From an uncultured Lachnospiraceae bacterium (lineage in GTDB: Bacteria; Bacillota; Clostridia; Lachnospirales; Lachnospiraceae), in NCBI GenBank assembly GCA_910585345.1, contig CAJUDS010000005.1, forward strand, positions 1 to 64,000: a stretch of DNA of 64,000 nt, given 5' to 3'. A program made the translations under genes and the position numbers. Below the pieces are notes generated by a model. That model saw only the letters and a list, made by a program, of their open reading frames with translations. It was not told the DNA's origin and made no database searches. Numbering within the stretch: position 1 is the stretch's first letter; each line of letters opens with the position of its first letter. Shown here piece by piece: positions 34,010-42,874 of this stretch.

Positions 34010-34858
34010 ATGATATCTACGTTTGATATTACAAAGCTGAATGCGTTATTAAAAGATTTTTATAATCTGACAGAGATCCGTATTACAGTGTTTGACGACA
34101 AATTTTGCGAGCTTGCGGCATATCCGCAGGAGATTGCTCCTTTTTGCAGGTTGATCCGTACGGACGAGGCAGGCAGGGCAGGGTGCCGCCGCTGTGATGA
34201 GAGTGCGTGCAGAACGGCAGCGAAGCGGCATTCGTTGTATACTTACCGCTGCCATGCCGGATTGACAGAAAGCATTCGTCCCATTTATATGGGGAATATT
34301 ATAATCGGCTATTTGTTTTTCGGACATGTATTTGCCTATCCTTCGCATGAGAGCGGATGGGAGGAAATACAGAAAAGATGCGGGCGTTACAACATTGACA
34401 GGACAGCGCTGCACAATGCCTGCTTTCTGCTGCCGCCAAAGACGGAGGATTATATTATGTCAGCCTCGCATATTCTGGAACTGGTTGCGGCATATCTGTG
34501 TCTGGAGCGTAAGGCTTCGCTTCGCAGACAGGAGCTTCCTGTGCGCATTGACGCCTATATACAGGAACATTTTGCAGAGGACATTGACGCCATGCAGGTT
34601 GCCAACGTGTTTGGCATTGGTAAGACACAGCTATATGAAATTACAAAGCAAAGTTATGGCGTGGGGATTGCAGAGCATATCCGGCGTCTGCGCATCGGCA
34701 GGGCAAAACGCCTGCTGGAGGAATCTCCTGATCTGACGCTTTCTGAAATTGCCTATCAGTGCGGATTTAAAGATTATAATTATTTTATAACTGTTTTTAA
34801 AAAGAATGTGGGAATGCCGCCGAAAGCCTATCAGCACAAACACGGATTTCGTGAATGA
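34010..34858 (+). CDS. PocR-domain AraC family regulator
   Basis: A 282-residue protein. Residues about 10-165 form a PocR sensory domain with its cysteine set: FCRLIRTDEAGRAGCRRCDESAC (Cys46, 59, 62, 67) and YRCHAGLTESIRPI (Cys81), ending in IGYLFFGHVF. The last 100 residues carry an AraC helix-turn-helix pair (IDAMQVANVFGIGKTQLYEITKQSYG, LSEIAYQCGFKDYNYFITVFKKNVGMPPKAY). PocR domains sense small alcohols or hydrocarbon derivatives such as propanediol. It faces the aldolase-isomerase-kinase operon across a shared control region and is the likely activator. Its 3' end converges with the next AraC gene with nine bases between. Confidence 0.9.
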   Translation: MISTFDITKLNALLKDFYNLTEIRITVFDDKFCELAAYPQEIAPFCRLIRTDEAGRAGCRRCDESACRTAAKRHSLYTYRCHAGLTESIRPIYMGNIIIGYLFFGHVFAYPSHESGWEEIQKRCGRYNIDRTALHNACFLLPPKTEDYIMSASHILELVAAYLCLERKASLRRQELPVRIDAYIQEHFAEDIDAMQVANVFGIGKTQLYEITKQSYGVGIAEHIRRLRIGRAKRLLEESPDLTLSEIAYQCGFKDYNYFITVFKKNVGMPPKAYQHKHGFRE

Positions 34859-34867
34859 CGGTATGGC

Positions 34868-35725
34868 TTATGGCTGTGTTTCGCGATAGCTGTTATCGGT
34901 TCTCCATTGTCTGGGAGGAACGTTATATATATTTTTAAAGGCGCGGGAAAAATGGAGCTGATTTGGGTATCCGACCGCATTTCCGATATCGGCAATCGAA
35001 AGAGAAGTCAGTTTGAGCAATTCCGCGGCTTTGGTCATGCGGTAGGAAATCAGAAATTCCTGTGGGGATTTCCCGATCTGCTGCCGGAAAATTTTTCCGA
35101 AATAACTGCGGTTCAATCCGCAGGCGGCAGCAATGTCTTCTACAGAGATATTATTCTGAAAATTCTGTTCAATAAAAGACAGGGCCTCTTTTACGTAGAA
35201 ATCTCTCAGTTTGCTGTGGGAGACGAAAAGCTGGGCGGAAGATCTGGAGAGAAAGTCCAGAAACAGATACATATGCCCGATCAAATGAAAAGGGCTGCTG
35301 TCCTTATGATTAATAATATGCAGCATTTCATTGGCCATTTCTTCCCGGATATCATTGAATTTTGCATGATAGACAGGATGGTCCGGCGTCAGGCTCGCTC
35401 TTTCTACGGCCTCTCTTGCACGCAGTCCGTCGAATTCAATCCACATGTATTCCCATGGCAGATCATTGGAGGCAATATAGGTAGTTATCTGCCCGGGAAA
35501 TATCATAAAGCCCTGGGCGCTTTTAATTTGGTAAGTCTGGGAAATACCTTTGGAGTTGTCTGCAATCAGCGTTCCGGTTCCGGAAATTACATAATGAAAC
35601 AGATAATGGTTGCGGGCGGCCGGGCCGAAAGAATGCGCCGGTTTGCACTGTTCCCAGCCGAACTGGTATAATCCCAGATCGACAAAATTTTCACTTGGAA
35701 AGATCGAAAAAATGAGGTTTTCCAT
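34868..35725 (-). CDS. AraC family regulator of the alpha-galactoside operon, MsmR/RafR-like
   Basis: A 285-residue protein. The cupin sensing half shows HSFGPAARNHYLFHYVISG, GFMIFPGQITTYIASNDLPWEYMWIEFDG. The DNA-binding half shows VEDIAAACGLNRSYFGKIFRQQIGKSPQEFL and IADIGNAVGYPNQLHFSRAFKNIYNVPPRQW. It is similar in layout and motif to the regulator at 7764. It is divergent from the GH13-ABC-GH36 operon (207-base gap), the usual arrangement for MsmR/RafR activators that respond to raffinose or melibiose. Its stop is nine bases from the PocR/AraC gene. Confidence 0.9.
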   Translation of the reverse strand: MENLIFSIFPSENFVDLGLYQFGWEQCKPAHSFGPAARNHYLFHYVISGTGTLIADNSKGISQTYQIKSAQGFMIFPGQITTYIASNDLPWEYMWIEFDGLRAREAVERASLTPDHPVYHAKFNDIREEMANEMLHIINHKDSSPFHLIGHMYLFLDFLSRSSAQLFVSHSKLRDFYVKEALSFIEQNFQNNISVEDIAAACGLNRSYFGKIFRQQIGKSPQEFLISYRMTKAAELLKLTSLSIADIGNAVGYPNQLHFSRAFKNIYNVPPRQWRTDNSYRETQP

Positions 35726-35815
35726 AGCATTTTCTCCTATATGTGCGTTGATTATATCACTTCGTATATCAAAATGCTAGGTCATTTTCATATAGTGCTA
35801 AAAAAATAGCAAAAA

Positions 35816-35870
35816 GGTATAAAAATACCATTATACTGCCATTTACACAAAGCATAATGGTAGATAAAAT
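35816..35870 (+). promoter_or_regulatory. Operon promoter and inverted repeats
   Basis: TTTACA (35842-35847) and TAAAAT (35865-35870) with a 17-base spacer stand 63 bases before the GH13 gene. An inverted repeat TACCATTAT (35826-35834) with ATAATGGTA (35854-35862) surrounds the -35 box, and a small GGTAT/ATACC stem (35816-35830) overlaps its left arm. These are likely sites for the divergent AraC regulator or for catabolite control. Confidence 0.6.
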
Positions 35871-35932
35871 AAAAATCAGCAAATGGTGATATGATTGGGC
35901 TCAAAAACAAAATAAAAAGAGGTGATGCGTAA

Positions 35933-37567
35933 ATGGTGAATGAGCCATGGTGGAAACAGGCGGTAATTTATCAGATTTATCCCCGCAGTTTTTATGACAG
36001 CAACGGTGACGGCATAGGAGATCTGAAAGGAATTACGGAAAAACTCGATTACCTGCAGCAGTTGGGGATTCAGGCGCTCTGGCTGTCTCCTGTCTGCTGT
36101 TCGCCGCAGGATGATAACGGATATGATATTTCCGATTATCAGGATATCGATCCATTGTTTGGAAGTCTGGACGATATGGATGAGCTGATCCGTCAGGCAT
36201 CCATGCGGGGTATCCGAATTATTATGGATTTGGTGCTGAACCACACATCAGATGAGCATCCATGGTTTTTGGAAGCAAAAAAGAGCAGAAACAATCCATA
36301 CCACGATTTTTATGTGTGGAGAGAGGGGACGGAAGGGACCCCTCCAAACGACCTGAAAGCGAGTTTCGGCGGGAGTGCATGGGAATGGGTTCCGCAGTGC
36401 GGACAATATTATCTGCATCAGTTTTCCGTGAAGCAGCCGGATCTGAACTGGGAAAATCCACAGGTTAGAAAAGAGATTTATAAGATGATCCGCTGGTGGA
36501 CGGAAAGAGGGATCGGCGGTTTCCGTCTGGACGTGATCGATCTGGTTGCCAAGGAGCCCGACAGAGGCGTGATGGCAGAGGGCAGACACTTACATGAATA
36601 TTTGAAAGAAATGAGCCGGGAGGTTTTTCAGGGCAGGGATTTGATTACTGTGGGCGAGGCATGGAGTGCAACGCCGGAAAGGGCTTTTCTCTATAGCAAT
36701 CCGGATCAGTCAGAGCTTTCAATGGTATTCCAGTTTGAGCATATTGTCCTTGACCAGCAGCCGGGAGGCGAGAAGTGGGACTTGGCGCCGCTGCCTTTTG
36801 TTACGTTTAAAAAGACGCTTGCAAAATGGCAGACACAGTTATACGGAAAAGGATGGAACAGTCTGTTTTTCAGTAATCATGATCTGCCAAGATCCGTATC
36901 CCGGTTTGGAAATGATGGCGAATACCGGGAAAAATCGGCAAAAATGCTGGCATTGTGTCTACATGGTATGCAGGGTACCCCTTACGTTTACCAGGGAGAA
37001 GAACTGGGTATGACGAACGTCAGATATGAGATCAGTGAGTACAGAGACATTGAACTGCTCAACATGTATCGGGAGAGAAAAGAGGCGGGTTGTCCGGAAA
37101 AAGAAATTATGGAGTCTGTCTATGCGAAAGGCCGGGATAACGCCCGGACGCCGATGCAATGGAATGACGGCGTAAACGCAGGATTCACCAGCGGGATGCC
37201 ATGGATCAGAGTCAATCCGAATTATACAAAGATCAATGCGGAACAGGAAATTGCAGATGAAAATTCTGTCTTTCATTTTTACAGGAAGCTGATCGGGCTT
37301 CGCAAACAGGAAAGGGTATTGATTGACGGCAGATTTGAACTTCTGCTGCCGGAACATGATTCTCTGTTTGCCTATACACGGGAAAATGAGGACTGTGTGC
37401 TTCTTGTGATCTGTAATTTCGCATCGGCGGCAGTGTCATATGATCTTCCAGGGAACTGGGAGGATGGCGAAGTGTTGCTGAGCAATGGAAAACAAAAATT
37501 TTCTCAGGGAATCCTGGAGCCATATGACGCATATATGGTAATCAGGAGAAAGGAGGACGTACAATGA
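35933..37567 (+). CDS. GH13 alpha-glucosidase, oligo-1,6-glucosidase type
   Basis: A 544-residue cytoplasmic enzyme with no signal peptide. GH13 regions are all present: LDLVLNHT-like DLVLNHTSDEHPWF, GFRLDVIDLV (nucleophile Asp200), VGEAWS (acid/base Glu242) and FFSNHDLPR (Asp317). Val201 right after the nucleophile is associated with alpha-1,6 preference in this subfamily (GH13_31). It would split glucose from isomaltose-like or sucrose-type oligosaccharides after import. The start follows GAGGTGATGCGTAA. It is first in the operon; the binding protein start overlaps its stop (ATGA). Confidence 0.94.
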   Translation: MVNEPWWKQAVIYQIYPRSFYDSNGDGIGDLKGITEKLDYLQQLGIQALWLSPVCCSPQDDNGYDISDYQDIDPLFGSLDDMDELIRQASMRGIRIIMDLVLNHTSDEHPWFLEAKKSRNNPYHDFYVWREGTEGTPPNDLKASFGGSAWEWVPQCGQYYLHQFSVKQPDLNWENPQVRKEIYKMIRWWTERGIGGFRLDVIDLVAKEPDRGVMAEGRHLHEYLKEMSREVFQGRDLITVGEAWSATPERAFLYSNPDQSELSMVFQFEHIVLDQQPGGEKWDLAPLPFVTFKKTLAKWQTQLYGKGWNSLFFSNHDLPRSVSRFGNDGEYREKSAKMLALCLHGMQGTPYVYQGEELGMTNVRYEISEYRDIELLNMYRERKEAGCPEKEIMESVYAKGRDNARTPMQWNDGVNAGFTSGMPWIRVNPNYTKINAEQEIADENSVFHFYRKLIGLRKQERVLIDGRFELLLPEHDSLFAYTRENEDCVLLVICNFASAAVSYDLPGNWEDGEVLLSNGKQKFSQGILEPYDAYMVIRRKEDVQ

Positions 37568-38880
37568 AAAAAAGATGGAGGGCTTCGGCCGCGGTGTGTA
37601 TGGCCGCCATCACGGCGGCAGCCGCAGCGCTGTCAGGATGCGGCGCGCAGCAGGCCGACGGTAAGGTGAGAGTGGAGATTGTCCAGTATAAGCCGGAAGC
37701 CGTTAAGGCGTTTGAGGAGTTGGAGGAACGGTTTAATGCCACACATGATGATATTGAGCTGGTAATTGATTCTCCGAATGATGCGATGACAATTTTAAAA
37801 ACGCGGTTTATCAGGGAGGATTACCCGGATATTATCGGTATTGGCGGGGATATTAATTATTCCAATTTTCTGGATTCCGATATGCTAATGGATATTTCTG
37901 ATTACGAAGGATTAAAAGATATCAAGGAATCCTATCTGCGTACCGATAAGGAGCTGGAGTTTATTCCCTATGATGGTATTTATGCAGTGCCTTATATGGC
38001 AAATGCGGCAGGCGTACTTTACAATAAAGATATTTTTGACGAGCATGGATGGACGATACCAAAGACTCTGGATGAATTTTACCAGCTTTGTGCAGATATC
38101 GAGGCAGCAGGCATCCAGCCTCTGTATTTTGGATTTAAGGATACATGGACCTGCCTGGCACCGTGGAATGCGATTTGTGTAGACGTTGCGCCGTCGGATA
38201 TTTGTTCGCAGGTAAATTCGGGTACGGCTAAGTTTGCAGACGCTTACCGTCCTGTGGCAGAGATCACAAAGTCGCTGCTGGATTATGCACAGCCCGATCC
38301 CTATGCGTATAGCTATAATGACGCGTGCACGGCTTTTGCCAGAGGAGAGTCCGCTATGTATGTAATCGGCAGCTATGCCGTACCACAGATTAAGTCTGTA
38401 AATCCGGATATCAATATCGATTCCTTTGTTTTCCCCGGCAGCAATAATCCGGAAGAAAATGTACTGAACTCCGGTAACGATCTGCAGTGGTCCGTAATGG
38501 CGGGCTGTGAGAACAAAGAGGCCGTATATGAGGTATTGGATTTTCTTTATGAGGATGAAAACATTCAGATTTATCTGGACGACCAAAATGCGGTACCATG
38601 TAAAAAAGGAGATTTCCAGCTTCCTTCCATGCTGGACGGTATGAAGGAATATATTGAAAATGACCGTATGGCGGATTATCAGGATCATCATTATCCTTCC
38701 GAGATGGCAGTGGATGCAATGATACAGACATTCCTGATGGATGAAGGCTCTGACAGCGTGGATACTTTCCTGGCAAGATTTGATACGGAATGGGCAAGGT
38801 ACAACCGCGACTTGATTACAAAAGTGCAGAAGTTTTATAAAGAGCATCCTGAAATGCTGACAGAAGGAGGCGGAAATTAA
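37564..38880 (+). CDS. Sugar ABC transporter substrate-binding lipoprotein
   Basis: A 438-residue lipoprotein. The signal ends AAAAALSGCG, with lipid-modified Cys26, after a basic start (MKKRWRAS). The mature part is a family 1 solute-binding protein (VEIVQYKPEAVKAFEELEERFNATH, YAVPYMANAAGVLYNKDIFDEHGW, FARGESAMYVIGSYAVPQI, LQWSVMAGCENKEAV). From its neighbours the ligand is likely an alpha-galactoside such as raffinose, or a related oligosaccharide. It overlaps the GH13 gene and the first permease by a few bases. Confidence 0.92.
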   Translation: MKKRWRASAAVCMAAITAAAAALSGCGAQQADGKVRVEIVQYKPEAVKAFEELEERFNATHDDIELVIDSPNDAMTILKTRFIREDYPDIIGIGGDINYSNFLDSDMLMDISDYEGLKDIKESYLRTDKELEFIPYDGIYAVPYMANAAGVLYNKDIFDEHGWTIPKTLDEFYQLCADIEAAGIQPLYFGFKDTWTCLAPWNAICVDVAPSDICSQVNSGTAKFADAYRPVAEITKSLLDYAQPDPYAYSYNDACTAFARGESAMYVIGSYAVPQIKSVNPDINIDSFVFPGSNNPEENVLNSGNDLQWSVMAGCENKEAVYEVLDFLYEDENIQIYLDDQNAVPCKKGDFQLPSMLDGMKEYIENDRMADYQDHHYPSEMAVDAMIQTFLMDEGSDSVDTFLARFDTEWARYNRDLITKVQKFYKEHPEMLTEGGGN

Positions 38881-39758
38881 TGATATCAAAAGGTGCACAG
38901 GACAGAAAAAGAACATTTCTAATCATAACGATAGTGACAGTGGCATTGTTTTTCTGCTTTAATACACTGCCGCTGATCAAAGGCTTTATCTATAGCTTTA
39001 CAAATTTCAAGGGATACGGCTCCTATGAATGGGTTGGTTTACGAAATTATAAAGATCTGTTCGGCGATGCCAGAGTAGGTAAATCTTATCTGTTTACTTT
39101 TAAATATGCCGTTGTCGGGACAATCATTACGAATATTGTCAGTCTGATGCTTGCTCTGGGACTGAACAGCAAGATCAAAGGCAAGAGCGCGCTGAGAGGA
39201 ATTTATTTCATTCCTAACGTGCTTGGAGGGCTTGTCATCGGCTATATTTTCAGCTTCTTCTTTACATATGTACTTCCGGTGATTGGCCAGAGTATGGGAA
39301 TCGAAGGGCTGAGCAGCAGTATGCTTTCCAGTACGGATAAGGCATGGATTGCCATCGTAATTGTTGGATGCTGGCAGGCAATTGCCATGAACACCATTAT
39401 TTATATTTCCGGTCTGCAGACGGTACCGGAGGATGTGTATGAAGCTGGCGCCATTGACGGCGTAACAGGCTGGAAAAAATTTAAAAGCCTTACATTCCCG
39501 TTAATTATTCCGTTTTTCAGCATCAATATGGTGCTTTGCATGAAGAATTTCCTGATGGTATTTGACCAGGTAATGGCTTTGACAAAGGGAGGTCCTTCCC
39601 AGAGTACAGAATCCATTTCGTATTTGATCTATAACAACGGTATGAGCGGCGGACAGTTTGGATTCCAGAGCGCCAATGCATTTCTGTTCTTTGTAGTGAT
39701 AGTGGCAATCTCTGTGATTCAAATGACAGCTACAGGTAAAAAGGAGGAACAGCTCTGA
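38880..39758 (+). CDS. Sugar ABC transporter permease (MalF type)
   Basis: A 292-residue membrane protein with six spans. The family EAA loop that touches the ATPase is visible at VYEAGAIDGVTGWKKFKSLTFPLI. The membrane-face motif FTNFKGYGSYEWVGLRNYKDLF is typical of CUT1 permeases. It partners the permease that follows; the two overlap by one base. No ATPase gene is in the operon, as is common where a shared MsmK/MalK-like ATPase serves several systems. Confidence 0.93.
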   Translation: MISKGAQDRKRTFLIITIVTVALFFCFNTLPLIKGFIYSFTNFKGYGSYEWVGLRNYKDLFGDARVGKSYLFTFKYAVVGTIITNIVSLMLALGLNSKIKGKSALRGIYFIPNVLGGLVIGYIFSFFFTYVLPVIGQSMGIEGLSSSMLSSTDKAWIAIVIVGCWQAIAMNTIIYISGLQTVPEDVYEAGAIDGVTGWKKFKSLTFPLIIPFFSINMVLCMKNFLMVFDQVMALTKGGPSQSTESISYLIYNNGMSGGQFGFQSANAFLFFVVIVAISVIQMTATGKKEEQL

Positions 39759-40606
39759 TGAAAAAGCATAATAAACAGACTGCAGCGGTGAATTGGCCGA
39801 TTACGATTCTGCTGATTCTCGGATGCATTACGATCTTCTTTCCTTTGTATATGGCGCTTATCATTGCCTTTAAGCAGCCAATGGAAATGACAAACGACAT
39901 TGCCGGTGCGCTGGCATTTCCGGCACAGTGGAGTTTTGCCAATTTCTCCGAAGCAATGCGGGTGACTGATTTCTGGAATTCCCTGGGCAACAGCCTTCTG
40001 CTGACAGTGTCGACAGTTGTAATTGCTATCGTGCTTCACGGACTGGCAGGCTATGCGATCGGACGTAGTATGATCAAAAGCAAAACATATAATGTGATTT
40101 ATCTGTATATTGTGAGCGGTATGTTTGTTCCCTTTGCGATTCTGATGATGCCGCTTGTAAAACAGACGGCGCAGATGGGTATGGCCAACAGGCTTGGCGT
40201 TATTCTGTTGTATGTGGTATTTTATATGCCGTTGAACATGATGCTTTACAAAGGCTATCTGACCAACATCCCGATTGCCCTGGAAGAGGCTGCCCGTGTG
40301 GACGGCGCTTCGACTTGGCGGACATACTGGTCGATCGTTTTCCCAATCATGAAACCGATGCATGCGACTGTAGCGGTTTTAACGGCAATGAGCACATGGA
40401 ATGACGTTATGACGCCGCTTGTCATTATGTCCGGCACAGGAAAAAATACGCTGCCTCTGGCACAGTTGAATTTCCAGACGCAGTTTGGTACAAACTATAA
40501 TCTCGCCTTTGCTTCCTATTTACTGGCATTGATACCGATTCTGCTATTCTATATCATTTGCCAGAAACAGATACTAAACGGTGTTGTAAACGGAGCGGTG
40601 AAATAG
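39758..40606 (+). CDS. Sugar ABC transporter permease (MalG type)
   Basis: A 282-residue membrane protein with six spans. EAA loop: EEAARVDGASTWRTYWSIVFPIMKP. N-terminal motif ITIFFPLYMALIIAFKQPMEM and C-terminal FQTQFGTNYNLAFASYLLALIPILLFY fit the CUT1 second permease. It directly overlaps the first permease. The alpha-galactosidase gene starts 54 bases on after GAGGGTGATGAT. Confidence 0.93.
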   Translation: MKKHNKQTAAVNWPITILLILGCITIFFPLYMALIIAFKQPMEMTNDIAGALAFPAQWSFANFSEAMRVTDFWNSLGNSLLLTVSTVVIAIVLHGLAGYAIGRSMIKSKTYNVIYLYIVSGMFVPFAILMMPLVKQTAQMGMANRLGVILLYVVFYMPLNMMLYKGYLTNIPIALEEAARVDGASTWRTYWSIVFPIMKPMHATVAVLTAMSTWNDVMTPLVIMSGTGKNTLPLAQLNFQTQFGTNYNLAFASYLLALIPILLFYIICQKQILNGVVNGAVK

Positions 40607-40660
40607 TAAAATAGAAAACAAATAAATAAAACGGAATTTGACAGGTAAGAGGGTGATGAT

Positions 40661-42850
40661 ATGGCAATCAATATTGATATCGAAAGTAAGACATTTACAT
40701 TGCATACCATAAAAAGCACATACCAAATGAAGGTAGACGCACACGGGAATCTGTTGCATACCTACTATGGTCCCTGTAACCATGGAACTGATTTTTCGTA
40801 TTTGATAGCGCCGGCAGACCGTGGTTTTTCCGGTCAGCCGGCAGGAGCGGCGCGGGACAGAACTTATTCCATGGATCATTACCCTCTGGAATATCCGGTG
40901 CATGGAAATGGGGATTACCGCATCAAGGCTCTTAAGGCCGGCATTGTGGGAAGCGTTCCGGCACTGGATCTGCGTTACCATTCTTATCAGGTAACGGAGG
41001 GGAAATACGGGTTGCAGGGGCTGCCTGCTATGTTTGCTGCGCAAAATGGGGATGTGCAGACACTGCAGGTAGTCCTGAAGGATTTATATGAAGAGATCTA
41101 TGTGACACTATATTATGGAGTGTTTGAAAAAAAGAACGTGATCACCAGGGCGGCAGTCATTGAAAACAGAGGAAAGGAAGCCTTGTGTGTGACACGCGCG
41201 ATGAGTATGGCTTTGGATTTTTTGGAGAATGACAAAGAACTCATCCATTTTTACGGAAAGCATCAGTGGGAAAGACAGTATGAGCGTACGGCGCCACTGC
41301 ATGGAATTTCTGAGATTTCCAGTACAAGAGGGATGTCCAGCCATCAGCATAATCCGTTTGTGATATTGTGCGGCAGAAATACGACGGAAGACTATGGGGA
41401 TTGTTATGGGATATCCCTGTTGTACAGCGGAGGATTCCGGATACAGGTAGAAACGGACCAATTGGAGCAGCTTCGTGTTGTATGTGGCATTGACGATGAT
41501 GAATTCAAGTGGATAGTTGGGTCAGGAGAGCAGTTTGCGACACCTGAAGTCGTTTTGTGTTTTACGGACAGGGGACTGACGGATCTGTCCCACGATATCA
41601 GCGATGCTTTCCAGTCCAATCTAATCAGAAGTATCTGGAAAGACCGGCAGCGTCCGATACTTGTCAATAACTGGGAGGCCACTTATTTTGACTTTAACGG
41701 AGAAAAACTGGTCAATATTGCCAGGCAGGCCGCACAGATTGGATTGGATATGCTGGTATTGGACGACGGGTGGTTTGGCAAGCGTAATGATGACAATTCC
41801 GGTATGGGAGACTGGCAGGTTAATGAAAAGAAACTGGGCTGTTCTCTGAGAGAGCTGGCAGAGCGGATAGAGAAGATCGGGCTTATATTTGGCATCTGGG
41901 TGGAATTTGAGATGGTTTCCGAAGACAGTGAACTATACCGCAGCAATCCGGACTGGGCTATGGTGATCCCGGGGAGAGATCCCGTACGCAGCAGAAACCA
42001 GCTCGTATTGGATCTGTCCAGAAGGGATGTCATTGCGCATTTAAAAGCAACCATTGATAAAATTATGCATTTGGCTGATATTCAATATGTCAAATGGGAT
42101 GTAAACAGAAGTCTGGAAAATGTATTCAGCGGATACAGTCCCTCTTTAAGCCAGGGAGCAGTGAGACATAAATATGTGCTGGGACTGTATGAGCTGATGG
42201 AACATATGGCAGAAAATTATCCGGATGTGCTTCTGGAAGGATGCGCAGGCGGGGGCGGGCGCTTTGATGCGGGTATGTTGTATTATACGCCGCAAATTTG
42301 GTGCAGCGATAATACGGATGCGATCGAAAGACTCCGTATTCATTATGGCACTTCTTTTGGCTATCCCATGTCTTCCGTGGCAGCCCATGTGTCTGTCTGC
42401 CCCAATCACCAGAACGGCAGAACGACACCTTTTCAGACGCGCGCAGTCTGCGCGATGCAGGGGGCCTTTGGATATGAACTTGATTTGGAAAAGCTTTCAG
42501 AGGAAGAGCTGGCACAGGCAAAAGCACAAACCGAATTTTATAGAAAACATGGAGAACTCTTCCATAAGGGGAGATATTATAGGCTCAGTTCTCCTTTTGA
42601 AAACCGGGATTTTACGGCCTGGAGTTATGTTTCCCAAGATCAGGCAAAGGTGTTATTGAGCGTAGTATTTACTGATTTGAACGGAAATCCCAAAACTTTG
42701 CGTATCAGACTGAAAGGGCTGGATGCGGGGGCTGTTTATGTTTTGGAAGGGAAAGAATACACAGGTGCGGCATTGATGCAGGCGGGTCTGGTACTGCCTG
42801 TTCCGAAATGCGATTATGATGCATGGTCTGTTTTATTGGAAAAGCAATAA
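40661..42850 (+). CDS. aga: GH36 alpha-galactosidase
   Basis: A 729-residue cytoplasmic enzyme that removes alpha-1,6-linked galactose from melibiose, raffinose and stachyose. The N-terminal half is the beta-supersandwich; the barrel carries VLDDGWFG, the nucleophile Asp480 in YVKWDVNRS, GCAGGGGRFD and the acid/base Asp550 in WCSDNTDAIERL. Clostridial GH36 enzymes are of this length and form tetramers. One point is odd: the common WxEPEMVS segment reads WVEFEMVS, with Phe416 in place of Pro. Galactose released would go to GalK at 8.8 kb. Confidence 0.95.
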   Translation: MAINIDIESKTFTLHTIKSTYQMKVDAHGNLLHTYYGPCNHGTDFSYLIAPADRGFSGQPAGAARDRTYSMDHYPLEYPVHGNGDYRIKALKAGIVGSVPALDLRYHSYQVTEGKYGLQGLPAMFAAQNGDVQTLQVVLKDLYEEIYVTLYYGVFEKKNVITRAAVIENRGKEALCVTRAMSMALDFLENDKELIHFYGKHQWERQYERTAPLHGISEISSTRGMSSHQHNPFVILCGRNTTEDYGDCYGISLLYSGGFRIQVETDQLEQLRVVCGIDDDEFKWIVGSGEQFATPEVVLCFTDRGLTDLSHDISDAFQSNLIRSIWKDRQRPILVNNWEATYFDFNGEKLVNIARQAAQIGLDMLVLDDGWFGKRNDDNSGMGDWQVNEKKLGCSLRELAERIEKIGLIFGIWVEFEMVSEDSELYRSNPDWAMVIPGRDPVRSRNQLVLDLSRRDVIAHLKATIDKIMHLADIQYVKWDVNRSLENVFSGYSPSLSQGAVRHKYVLGLYELMEHMAENYPDVLLEGCAGGGGRFDAGMLYYTPQIWCSDNTDAIERLRIHYGTSFGYPMSSVAAHVSVCPNHQNGRTTPFQTRAVCAMQGAFGYELDLEKLSEEELAQAKAQTEFYRKHGELFHKGRYYRLSSPFENRDFTAWSYVSQDQAKVLLSVVFTDLNGNPKTLRIRLKGLDAGAVYVLEGKEYTGAALMQAGLVLPVPKCDYDAWSVLLEKQ

Positions 42851-42874
42851 AAATATCTGACAGGAGAATAAACG

